Made by a program: the position numbers and the translations under genes. Of a stretch of DNA of 30,791 nt, positions 1 to 6,281 are shown piece by piece (the stretch's first letter is position 1; each line of letters starts with the position of its first letter). This stretch comes from a virus. The stretch spans positions 1-30,791 of IMG/VR virus record IMGVR_UViG_3300033182_000549; one strand, given 5' to 3'. The notes beneath the pieces were generated by a model that was given only the letters and a program-made list of their open reading frames with translations, made no database searches and had not been told where the DNA came from.

Positions 1-338
1 TCAAGTTGTAGTGTGGTAGCAGCACTCTGGGTTGCCATCTCGTACATTACCTGATGAATATCTTCAGATTCTACAGAAAAACTTTTTTCAAACTCTTGAC
101 GTTTGATTTCAGTTTCCTGTACCATATAATCTTTTTGCTTCTCAGTATATTCGGGAGCAGGACCAAACCACTCATCATCTTTTAGATATGCTGGTGCTGG
201 AATACCTGTGTAAGGTTCTTCTTCCATTACTGCACAATCAACTGTTTGTTCGTCAATAGCACATTCAATTTCTTCTTCAGAAATCTGTTTATTAAGTCCA
301 AGGATACCCTTAAGGGCGTCTGTAAGTGTTGTGATCAT
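1..338 (-). CDS. Hypothetical acidic protein, 3' part beyond window
   Basis: An open frame runs from an ATG at 338 to the window edge, giving at least 112 residues. It begins MITTLTDALKGILGLNKQ and is acidic, rich in Glu and Asp. No signal peptide or domain is recognised. The start is supported by a 4-nt ATGA overlap with the stop of the lysozyme-like gene upstream, the usual phage translational coupling. The end is outside the window, so length and function are open. Confidence 0.6.
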   Translation of the reverse strand, partial: MITTLTDALKGILGLNKQISEEEIECAIDEQTVDCAVMEEEPYTGIPAPAYLKDDEWFGPAPEYTEKQKDYMVQETEIKRQEFEKSFSVESEDIHQVMYEMATQSAATTLQL

Positions 339-904
339 GCGAGAACAAGCTTCTTTGAATAGTTATAAGAGTAAATCTCACGATTACCCTTGATGCCCCA
401 TCCTAACCAATAGTAGGCGGGAATCATGTATTGCTGGACAGTTTTACCACTGCCCTCAAATTCTGGAAGAACTTTCTGGAAGTGGATTTCGTTAATCATA
501 TATTGAGTTTGACCCTCCAAACTGCTAGGGTCACAGTTGTACTTCTGACAGAACAGACCTAACCCCAGATAACGGCTCTCAGTGGTCCACTGAATGAGTC
601 CGTACCCACCCCGATGGCAATCAGCATAAGGAACTCTAGCCCCTCCCTCGCAAATGTTGGGATAGAACTTGCTTTCCTGTTTAATATTTCCCAGTATCGT
701 TGCCAGGGCATTTTTATCCGTGATTCTAGTTTTGTCTTGGAGTTGTTCAAGGACATACTGTTCTTCAGGTGTGCAATCAATACACTTCCAAGTAGGAACA
801 TATGGTTCTACAGGAATACTTACAACATCTTTTTCCACTGCTTTGGTGGCACAAGAAGCACTGATGAGTGCTACAGAAGCAAAGGCAGCGATCCGTCCGA
901 ACAT
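335..904 (-). CDS. Secreted lipoprotein with phage tail-lysozyme domain
   Basis: A 189-aa protein. The N-terminus (MFGRIAAFASVALISASCA) is a signal peptide with a lipobox-like Cys at residue 18. After a linker, residues about 55-185 contain ATILGNIKQESKF, GGYGLIQWT and AYYWLGWG, the pattern of the phage tail-lysozyme (Phage_lysozyme2) family, which cleaves peptidoglycan; the Glu of QES is the likely catalytic residue. The lipoprotein signal suggests anchoring at the host cell envelope rather than virion assembly, but that is inference. A strong promoter lies 31 nt upstream and a terminator hairpin sits directly before the ATG. No Shine-Dalgarno sequence is visible. Confidence 0.8.
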   Translation of the reverse strand: MFGRIAAFASVALISASCATKAVEKDVVSIPVEPYVPTWKCIDCTPEEQYVLEQLQDKTRITDKNALATILGNIKQESKFYPNICEGGARVPYADCHRGGYGLIQWTTESRYLGLGLFCQKYNCDPSSLEGQTQYMINEIHFQKVLPEFEGSGKTVQQYMIPAYYWLGWGIKGNREIYSYNYSKKLVLA

Positions 905-905
905 T

Positions 906-927
906 AAAAAGGGGGCATAGTACCCCC
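906..927 (-). terminator. Intrinsic terminator after the hli cassette
   Basis: Read on the minus strand, GGGGG, a 7-nt loop and CCCCC are followed at once by TTTTT. The hairpin would end read-through transcripts from the hli genes just before the lysozyme ATG at 904. The predicted start of the 930-958 promoter falls inside its 5' arm, so new transcripts would lack most of that arm. Confidence 0.75.
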
Positions 928-929
928 GA

Positions 930-958
930 ATTATAGATTATTCTGTTGTGCGTGTCAA
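930..958 (-). promoter_or_regulatory. Sigma70-type promoter for the lysozyme-like gene
   Basis: TTGACA at 958-953, a spacer of exactly 17 bp, and TATAAT at 935-930 on the minus strand: a full consensus match. The -35 overlaps the stop codon of the 955-1095 gene. The -10 starts 31 nt before the ATG at 904, the same distance as other promoters in this window. It should be read by host RNA polymerase early in infection. Confidence 0.85.
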
Positions 959-1095
959 GTGGTGGGATTGTATACAGGTTGCATCATTCCACCACTCATG
1001 TCGTCGTCATCATCAACGTTTCCATCGGTCAATAGGGCAGCAAAGATAAACCCTCCTATCATGGAAGCTGCTATGACTAACATGTCGTTCACCAT
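955..1095 (-). CDS. Small single-span membrane protein
   Basis: A 46-aa protein beginning MVNDMLVIAASMIGGFIFAA. One transmembrane segment (about residues 5-22) is followed by an Asp run (DDDDD) and a Met/Pro-rich tail. The start overlaps the end of the hli gene by 7 nt (ATGGTGA), indicating coupled translation. Position next to hli suggests a thylakoid or membrane partner, but the function is unknown. Confidence 0.7.
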   Translation of the reverse strand: MVNDMLVIAASMIGGFIFAALLTDGNVDDDDDMSGGMMQPVYNPTT

Positions 1096-1199
1096 ACACC
1101 TGGGATTACTTGACCAGTTGCAAGGTAAGAACCTACTGCTGCAATGAATCCAACCATTGCTGCACGACCATTCAGTTTTTCTGCTTTTTCATTAAACAT
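1089..1199 (-). CDS. hli: High-light-inducible protein, short form
   Basis: A 36-aa protein made almost only of the Hli/chlorophyll-binding motif: NGRAAMVGFIAAVGSYL followed by a short tail ending PGVW. The motif is residues 10-26, one transmembrane helix with the conserved N-x-R pair. Cyanophage Hli proteins are thought to protect photosystem II and bind pigment during infection. The start overlaps the stop of the 51-aa gene upstream by 8 nt, and the stop overlaps the next gene. Despite its small size the motif match is very strong. Confidence 0.93.
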   Translation of the reverse strand: MFNEKAEKLNGRAAMVGFIAAVGSYLATGQVIPGVW

Positions 1200-1347
1200 T
1201 TTTTTTATCCTCTAGTGTTTTGTTTGTAATGATAATCTTTTCACCGTCATGAGTGAATTGTAATTCGTCGTCAGGATGCCACAGAAGCTCTTCGTACATA
1301 TCGTCAAGTTTCTGGATATCCTGCCAAAGTGCGTCTGGGTTAGGCAT
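1192..1347 (-). CDS. Conserved cyanophage small protein (51 aa)
   Basis: A 51-residue acidic protein beginning MPNPDALWQDIQKLDDMYEE, with HDGEKIIITNKT near the end. It lies directly upstream of the short hli gene, overlapping it by 8 nt, and downstream of the longer hli gene, so it belongs to the hli cassette. It looks like the small proteins commonly carried by T4-like cyanophages. No function is known to me. The overlap at the end and uninterrupted frame support it as real. Confidence 0.7.
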   Translation of the reverse strand: MPNPDALWQDIQKLDDMYEELLWHPDDELQFTHDGEKIIITNKTLEDKKNV

Positions 1348-1375
1348 AATTTTTCAATCGTTTCTTCTAATTATA

Positions 1376-1579
1376 TCAGAAAATGCCGAAAAAGAAATTA
1401 CCAGTGAAGGCATAAGAGATGAAACCAGAGACGATTCCCATCATAGCCCAACGACCGTTATAGGTCTCAACATATTGTTGTGGGGATTCAAGACCCTTAC
1501 GGTTGTACTCTTCTACAACCATTTGGGGTTCTTTGGCGAACAGGTTATTCTGTCCAAACTCGTTCGTCGTTACAGTCAT
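1376..1579 (-). CDS. hli: High-light-inducible protein, long form
   Basis: A 67-aa protein. The N-terminal 40 residues are a soluble extension (MTVTTNEFGQNNLFAKEPQ and on). The C-terminus holds NGRWAMMGIVSGFISYAFTG (residues 41-60), the Hli helix with its chlorophyll-ligand region. The role is photoprotection of the host photosystem. It is the first gene after a consensus promoter built into a terminator (1606-1642), with the -10 starting 32 nt before the ATG. It is clearly distinct from the short hli gene 177 nt further on, so the cassette carries two Hli types. Confidence 0.93.
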   Translation of the reverse strand: MTVTTNEFGQNNLFAKEPQMVVEEYNRKGLESPQQYVETYNGRWAMMGIVSGFISYAFTGNFFFGIF

Positions 1580-1605
1580 TTACTTAATGTTGTAAATCTT
1601 TACAT

Positions 1606-1634
1606 ATTATATAGTAAAAAAGGACCTCTGTCAA
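1606..1634 (-). promoter_or_regulatory. Consensus sigma70 promoter inside a terminator
   Basis: Minus strand: TTGACA at 1634-1629, 17-bp spacer, TATAAT at 1611-1606. The -35 covers the loop and stem edge of the terminator at 1616-1642, and the spacer is the second stem arm plus the U-tract. It drives the long hli gene (ATG at 1579). Confidence 0.88.
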
Positions 1635-1642
1635 GAGGTCCT
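1616..1642 (-). terminator. Rho-independent terminator overlapping a promoter
   Basis: A perfect 9-bp stem AGGACCTCT / AGAGGTCCT with a 4-nt loop, followed on the minus strand by six Ts. It ends transcripts of the 1675-2087 genes. Confidence 0.9.
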
Positions 1643-1674
1643 ATGTAGTGGTTTATACTCAAGCAGGAAGATTG

Positions 1675-1881
1675 TCAATAGCGTCCTAAGATGCGATTTA
1701 GTTTTTGTTCTAAAGCATCATATTTTCGTGACAATTGCATATGTTCATTCTCCATATCTTCCAAACGATATTGGAGTCTTTCTACTAGTTCGTACAAATT
1801 CTTACATTCAGAAATGTTCTTGTCACCCCTATCAGTCTCCTGATAGAACCATTCCAACATCTTCTGTACTTTTTTCTTCAC
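1675..1881 (-). CDS. Hypothetical coiled-coil protein (68 aa)
   Basis: A charged, helical 68-aa protein beginning MKKKVQKMLEWFYQETDRG. Residues 28-66 show heptad-like spacing of Leu, Met and Tyr (LYELVERLQYRLEDMENE), suggesting a coiled coil. The start overlaps the upstream stop by 4 nt (ATGA). A terminator follows 32 nt after the stop, so it ends the Pho-module transcript. No domain is recognised. Confidence 0.65.
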   Translation of the reverse strand: MKKKVQKMLEWFYQETDRGDKNISECKNLYELVERLQYRLEDMENEHMQLSRKYDALEQKLNRILGRY

Positions 1882-2087
1882 CAGTCATCTTCTCCCAGAC
1901 TTAGATTTTCTTGGTGTTCTGCATTATTTTTACAATACCCATGAACATCTATTTCCATCTTTCGGTGAGCATCTAGATGAATGCTCTCAATGGCAATGAA
2001 AATCCCAAGCAGACCAGCGGGGAGTAACCATAGTTGTGAGGAGCAACATGCAATGCACCACTGCTTCCACTTGGGATCACATTTCAT
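1878..2087 (-). CDS. Hypothetical membrane protein (69 aa)
   Basis: Begins MKCDPKWKQWCIACCSSQLW. A hydrophobic segment at residues 17-34 is a probable membrane span, followed by a charged tail ending GEDDW. Four Cys lie in the first 15 residues. The start codon shares one base with the stop of the upstream secreted propeller gene (TGATG), and its end overlaps the coiled-coil gene by 4 nt, so the three are probably co-translated. Function unknown. Confidence 0.6.
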   Translation of the reverse strand: MKCDPKWKQWCIACCSSQLWLLPAGLLGIFIAIESIHLDAHRKMEIDVHGYCKNNAEHQENLSLGEDDW

Positions 2088-3343
2088 CAGAATTTGAAGA
2101 TAGAGATAGAGTTCTTGGCGTCCTTCTCGTTAGAAGTAATGAATAGTCCTTCATCTTCCAGAGCAAGAAGTCCTTCAGGTGCTTTACCAGTAGGAAGGAT
2201 CTGGAGAAGTTTAGGAGCAGACAAATCAGTGATATCATAAACACCAACTGCGTTTGCTCTCTCAGCACCTACGAACAGCATACGAGTGCCACCATAGGTT
2301 CCAACCGTGACGGATTCAGGTTCAACACCTTTCTTCTCAGCACGTTTGTCATTCCAGTAACCTGCCTTTGCGAGAGTATTCTCAAAGGTGTTACCTGAGT
2401 CATACACAATCGTACCATCCTTATGGAAGATTGTAAACCCTCTAGAACCACCACGCTTGTGCTCACCACGACGCTTCAGTTTGTAATCACCCTCATTGGC
2501 AGTAACGAAGTGATCTGAATCAATCCAAGCAACAGCATCGGGCTCACGACGAACACCCTGACGAGAACCGACAGGAAGATAGTATCCATCTTTGGTGTCG
2601 TCAATGTCATAGAGGTCTACGGTGCCAGCAGAGAAATTGGAGATGACATTACCACTGGAATCAAGAACAACCATATGATTATTCTCTTGCAGAGTAACAA
2701 CAATCTCACCCTTGTCATTGACATCAACAAACTCAGGTTCAGGATCACTAGGAGCAATGCCAGCAAGTCCACGAACATCTGCATAATTTACTTCACCATC
2801 AAGAGTTACAATTGCAACATTACCTGCAGGATACTGAGGGATCAGTCCGTCGTTGAGGTCTTCGTCTCGTTCATTTTCAATAGCAATAGCAGCAAACTTC
2901 CCATTGGGACTAATAGACACAGCATCTGGTTGACCAGCAAGGGCAATCTCCTTTACTACTTTATAGTCCCACATATCAATCACTACCACCTTACCCGATG
3001 GATTCGTGAAGGATGATGAGGTGTTAACAGCCGCAACTGCATATCCGTCACGGATCGCCACGCTGGTTGGTTCACCGCCGACATCCACAGAAGTGACAGA
3101 GGTAGGGTTAGAAGGGTCAGAAATGTTAACGAAGTCAACACTTCCTTTATCCGAATTGGTGTATGCGAGAATTTTTCCATCGGATGCAATAATCTCAGCA
3201 GCGGAATCTTCACCGACACCATACTGACCAACTTGTGTGAATTCTTGGGCGTAAGCACTAGAAAGGGCAGAAACATCTGCCCCAACCAATGCCCCACCGA
3301 CTGCAACTGGTAACGCAACCAGTTTGATGAGGTCTAAAAACAT
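2087..3343 (-). CDS. Secreted choice-of-anchor-I beta-propeller, PhoA-like
   Basis: A 418-aa protein with an N-terminal signal peptide (about residues 1-32, ending SAYAQ). The rest is repeated beta-propeller sequence: EIIASDGKILAYTNSDKGSV, PTSVAIRDGYAVAAV, DAVSISPNGKFAAIA, PDAVAWIDSDHFVTANEGDY, GVEPESVTVG and PEGLLALEDEGLFITSNEK. This layout fits the choice-of-anchor-I/esterase-like family to which atypical cyanobacterial PhoA-type phosphatases have been related. Cyanophages are known to carry a phosphate-regulated phoA beside pstS, and this gene is 13 nt after pstS. Alkaline phosphatase activity is therefore plausible but not shown by a recognised catalytic motif. Confidence 0.65.
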   Translation of the reverse strand: MFLDLIKLVALPVAVGGALVGADVSALSSAYAQEFTQVGQYGVGEDSAAEIIASDGKILAYTNSDKGSVDFVNISDPSNPTSVTSVDVGGEPTSVAIRDGYAVAAVNTSSSFTNPSGKVVVIDMWDYKVVKEIALAGQPDAVSISPNGKFAAIAIENERDEDLNDGLIPQYPAGNVAIVTLDGEVNYADVRGLAGIAPSDPEPEFVDVNDKGEIVVTLQENNHMVVLDSSGNVISNFSAGTVDLYDIDDTKDGYYLPVGSRQGVRREPDAVAWIDSDHFVTANEGDYKLKRRGEHKRGGSRGFTIFHKDGTIVYDSGNTFENTLAKAGYWNDKRAEKKGVEPESVTVGTYGGTRMLFVGAERANAVGVYDITDLSAPKLLQILPTGKAPEGLLALEDEGLFITSNEKDAKNSISIFKF

Positions 3344-3356
3344 AACTCTCCTTATA

Positions 3357-4319
3357 TCAGAGGGACTCTACAGCAGCAAGCGACTTCTGTCGAAGAGACT
3401 CAGGGAGAGGTACATATCCCAGAGAATCTGAAGCCGATTGTGCTTCTTCACTCAGCATATAACGGAGAGCAGGTTTGACCGAATCAGTTTTGTGACCAGG
3501 TTCTGCAAGAATCCAGGTCAAAGAAACGATGGGGAATGCGTTTGCACCAGCAGGGTTAGCGTCGGTTCCACGCAGTTTACTGTCCAGTTTGATTTGTGCA
3601 AGACCAGCAGCAGAGGTCTTACCATTTGCCTTCACATAGTTGCCTGCTTTGTTTTGGATAGCAGCCTGTTGAAACTTGTCACCAACAACATAACCATAGT
3701 TCAAGTAACCAATCGCACCAGGGGTGTTACGAATAACACCAGCAACACCAGAGTTACCCTTACCAGCAACAGTACCAGCAGCAGGCCATGCAACTGACTT
3801 ACCACGTCCTACTTTAACTGCCCAATAAGGCGAGAAAGCAGAAAGAGAGTTGGTGAAACCAGCGGTCGTGCCCGAACCATCAGAGCGAACAGCGACAGTG
3901 ATAGGACCTGCAGCACAACCGAGTTGCGACCAGTTATTAATACGTCCATAGAAGACCTTGGTGAGTTCGACTTGGGACAGTTTGAGGTCACAACCAGGCT
4001 TGTTGTATGCAACAGCAATTGCACCACCAGTCATAGGAATCTGAACCATCTCACGGGAGATGCCAGCAAGTTTCTTATCAGAAACTGCTTTATCAGATGC
4101 ACCGAAATCAGTAGTGCCTGCTTTGTATTGTCTTACACCAGCACCAGACCCAACTGCCTGGTAGTTTACCTTATTACCAGTCTTAGCAGCGTAGTCCTGA
4201 AACCACTTCTGATAGATTGGTGCGGGGAATGATGCTCCAGCAGCATTCAGATTTTCTGCTGCTTGAGCAGAGGGAGCAGCCAGGGCAAGTGTGCCCAGAG
4301 CAAGTGCAGCAATTTTCAT
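3357..4319 (-). CDS. pstS: Phosphate-binding protein PstS
   Basis: A 320-aa periplasmic phosphate-binding protein of the PstSCAB transporter. A signal peptide ends at AQA (residue 20). The mature part starts with LNAAGASFPAPIYQKWF, then GSGAGVRQY, FGASDKAVS and SDGSGTTAGFTNSL, all hallmarks of PstS phosphate-binding loops. The length is normal, so the gene looks intact. It lies between a small secreted protein and the PhoA-like gene, with gaps of 31 and 13 nt, downstream of Pho-box-like repeats. Phage PstS is thought to raise phosphate uptake through the host transporter during infection. Confidence 0.96.
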   Translation of the reverse strand: MKIAALALGTLALAAPSAQAAENLNAAGASFPAPIYQKWFQDYAAKTGNKVNYQAVGSGAGVRQYKAGTTDFGASDKAVSDKKLAGISREMVQIPMTGGAIAVAYNKPGCDLKLSQVELTKVFYGRINNWSQLGCAAGPITVAVRSDGSGTTAGFTNSLSAFSPYWAVKVGRGKSVAWPAAGTVAGKGNSGVAGVIRNTPGAIGYLNYGYVVGDKFQQAAIQNKAGNYVKANGKTSAAGLAQIKLDSKLRGTDANPAGANAFPIVSLTWILAEPGHKTDSVKPALRYMLSEEAQSASDSLGYVPLPESLRQKSLAAVESL

Positions 4320-4350
4320 TTGAATATCTCCAGTCGTGTTTACTTTATGA

Positions 4351-4725
4351 TCAGAATTCGTAGGTCAGAGTACCTTCATACTTCCATTCCATATCAGAAC
4401 CAGACTCATTCAGTTGAGTGAACTCAGCCTTGACCTTGGAAGAAATGTTGTCGGTCAGTTTGATCTTGGTGCCGATTTCCAGTTGTCCCATGGTTGTTGC
4501 ATCTTCACCATCTTTGGTTTCCCATGCAGGACCAACTTCGATATAAGGCTTCAGGTTGCCGTACTTGGTCTCGTATCCTACGCGGGTCTCGATATATGAC
4601 TTGTCGAAATCGCTTCCTTCACCTTTTGCACCAACTTTGGTGGTGAGGTAAGGACCAGCCATAGCAGGTGCCACAGAGGCAGCGCCCAGGACTGCCAGAG
4701 CAGAAAGTGCCAGTGCTTGTTTCAT
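4351..4725 (-). CDS. Small secreted beta-rich (porin-like) protein
   Basis: A 124-aa protein with a signal peptide (MKQALALSALAVLGAASVAP, cut near AMA-GPY). The mature part has alternating polar and apolar residues (YIETRVGYETKYGNLKPYIE, IKLTDNISSKVKAEFTQL) and ends in aromatic Phe (GTLTYEF), typical of outer-membrane beta strands. At about 100 mature residues it could form a small barrel or a fragment of one. It is the first gene of the pstS transcript and has the Pho-box-like region directly upstream. It has the same length, same GPY mature start and similar ending as 4941-5315, so the two are probably paralogues. Confidence 0.7.
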   Translation of the reverse strand: MKQALALSALAVLGAASVAPAMAGPYLTTKVGAKGEGSDFDKSYIETRVGYETKYGNLKPYIEVGPAWETKDGEDATTMGQLEIGTKIKLTDNISSKVKAEFTQLNESGSDMEWKYEGTLTYEF

Positions 4726-4764
4726 TGTTGTGTAACTCCGTAAAAACTTTTGGTTTACTTGATA

Positions 4765-4868
4765 AGTATAACAGGATTCTTAAATCCTGTATTTAAGGGT
4801 AAGTTAAGATAGTTTTACCCTCAAATAGTCAAACCACAGTATATAGAGCAGGTTAACCGTAATTTAAC
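4765..4868 (-). promoter_or_regulatory. Pho-box-like repeats and promoter for porin-pstS-phoA
   Basis: On the minus strand CTTAACTT (4808-4801), a 3-bp spacer and CTTAAATA (4797-4790) match the cyanobacterial PhoB repeat YTTAAYYW at 8/8 and 7/8. A weaker TTTAAGAA follows at 4784-4777, then a -10 TATACT at 4770-4765, 40 nt before the ATG. A second pair lies further up: GTTAAATT (4868-4861), 3 bp, GTTAACCT (4857-4850). No good -35 is present, as expected for an activator-dependent promoter. An 8-bp inverted repeat (ACAGGATT...AATCCTGT, 4771-4790) overlaps the third repeat. Confidence 0.6.
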
Positions 4869-4890
4869 TTAATAAAGTACACTCAGGCAC

Positions 4891-4917
4891 AAAAAAAGGA
4901 CCCACGTCAGTGAGTCC
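4891..4917 (-). terminator. Terminator of the 4941-5315 gene
   Basis: Minus strand: GGACTCAC, loop TGAC, GUGGGUCC (8 bp with one G-U pair), followed by seven Ts. It lies 24 nt after the stop of the second porin-like gene and separates it from the Pho-controlled transcript. Confidence 0.85.
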
Positions 4918-4940
4918 GAAAAAAGTTATGTAAAGTGGTA

Positions 4941-5315
4941 TCAGAAGTTGTACTTCAGACCCAGCTTAGCACCGTATCCACGGTCAATATCCTCATCGCC
5001 AGAACCAACGAAGGAGACTTCTCCATATGCACCCAGTGCATCGGTGACTGCGAAACCAATACCTGCCTTACCAGAAGGAACGGTATCGGTCTCACCACCG
5101 TCAGGGCTGACCAGAGTAGCACCACCCTGGACGTAGTAGGAAGCACCGGTCTCACCGATAACTCCTTCGTAACCCAGGTGGAGATCCGTCGCGGCACCAT
5201 TGTACTCCGAACCCGTCCAACCTGCGTTGGTTTCCACGTTCACGTAGGGACCTGCAAGGGCAGCGCCTGCGGACATTGACAGAGCAGCAGCAGCTGCGAA
5301 TACAGATTTGATCAT
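4941..5315 (-). CDS. Small secreted beta-rich (porin-like) protein
   Basis: A 124-aa protein with a signal peptide (MIKSVFAAAAALSMSAGAAL, cut near ALA-GPY). The mature chain is glycine-rich with short amphipathic strands (LHLGYEGVIGETGASYYVQG, GAYGEVSFVGSG) and ends GLKYNF, a C-terminal Phe typical of beta-barrel proteins. Its length and mature start match the 4351-4725 protein. It forms its own transcription unit, with a terminator after it and a long leader (5316-5451) before it. Outer-membrane insertion is inferred. Confidence 0.7.
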   Translation of the reverse strand: MIKSVFAAAAALSMSAGAALAGPYVNVETNAGWTGSEYNGAATDLHLGYEGVIGETGASYYVQGGATLVSPDGGETDTVPSGKAGIGFAVTDALGAYGEVSFVGSGDEDIDRGYGAKLGLKYNF

Positions 5316-5387
5316 TTGTTTTTACCTCTTAGTTTACTTGCGGAATGGTTACCCGCAGATGAAAGGGGAATCGACAACTCCCCGTTA

Positions 5388-5451
5388 CCTTTTGTTATAT
5401 TACGACAAAAGGTTAAGTATTTATACTAACAGATTCTTAAGAATCTGTCAA
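5388..5451 (-). promoter_or_regulatory. Palindrome-rich leader/promoter of porin-like gene
   Basis: Contains a perfect 20-bp palindrome (5429-5448, centre TTAA) whose edge completes TTGACA (5451-5446). With a 17-bp spacer comes TAGTAT (5428-5423). Overlapping it is TATAAATA (5425-5418), the T4 late-promoter core. CTTAACCT (5417-5410) is a perfect Pho-type repeat. An 8-bp inverted repeat CCTTTTGT / ACAAAAGG spans 5388-5412. The palindrome resembles the 4771-4790 inverted repeat before the other porin-like gene. Which element is used cannot be decided by eye. Confidence 0.45.
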
Positions 5452-6281
5452 CTTGGTGGGTTTTCCGCATTCTGCTGTGCAGAACTGTGAACGATCCGAC
5501 CAAGATAAGGATCATAGTTCATCCAGTCTCGGATGTCAACTGCAGCTCCTTGCTGCTGCCAATAGTTTGTAAGGGCAGCATGAGGACCCTGATGGAACAC
5601 TCCAATGTGCTCCTGATGTATCGTAGATCCGAACTGCAGGTTATACAAAAACAATGGAATAGAAAATGTCTTTCCAGATTCTAGGACTACATCCTCAGAT
5701 ACTGCTCTGGGTTGAACCCCATTATCAAGTTTATACTTATCACCACGAACATGATGCTTCATGATTTTTGCGGCATGATGTCTAGAGATCAAGTATGCAG
5801 CTGCAGAGAAATCATTAATAAATTTCAAATGCAACTTGACATGAATATCTCCTGTAGTAATCGTAGTCATTTGAATGCAGTCCCAATCATAGGGAAGCAA
5901 TCCCACAAATTCATGCCAGGTAAAATTCCAATATCTAACTGTAGAGAAGTCCACATCATCCTCAAGGATCATGCAGTATTCATCATCAGTTTCTTCATAG
6001 AAGTGTTTGATTGCTTTGAGGTGAGACATGCAGCATCCCAATTCGGGTTGACTCACATTATCAGGGATTCTCCCCTTCAAATATCCAGACACGTCATCTT
6101 CTCTAGCATCATACCCAACAATACGGGTATGATTTTCAATCTCCCAATACTTAAACTGCTCCTCCATATAGAACCGTCTGTTCTCATCGGCATCTAGATT
6201 AAGCCAATAGATTGTAGGGAGACCTTTCAGTTTAAATGCGGACTTGTTCTTGTCCATTTTACTAAATGCGTGTCCATCCAT
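5448..6281 (-). CDS. GT25-family glycosyltransferase
   Basis: Up to 277 aa. The N-terminus has LPTIYWLNLDADENRRFYME, then ELGCCMSHLKAIKHF and YCMILEDDVDF, the signature of family 25 LPS glycosyltransferases (beta-galactosyl or glucosyltransferase types), which add sugars to LPS core at the cytoplasmic membrane. LEDD is the likely metal/nucleotide-sugar site. It is the last gene of the sugar island. The longest ATG (6281) overlaps the upstream GT11 stop by 20 nt; an in-frame ATG at 6257 would leave a 4-nt gap and is equally plausible. Donor and acceptor are unknown. Confidence 0.8.
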   Translation of the reverse strand: MDGHAFSKMDKNKSAFKLKGLPTIYWLNLDADENRRFYMEEQFKYWEIENHTRIVGYDAREDDVSGYLKGRIPDNVSQPELGCCMSHLKAIKHFYEETDDEYCMILEDDVDFSTVRYWNFTWHEFVGLLPYDWDCIQMTTITTGDIHVKLHLKFINDFSAAAYLISRHHAAKIMKHHVRGDKYKLDNGVQPRAVSEDVVLESGKTFSIPLFLYNLQFGSTIHQEHIGVFHQGPHAALTNYWQQQGAAVDIRDWMNYDPYLGRIVHSSAQQNAENPPS

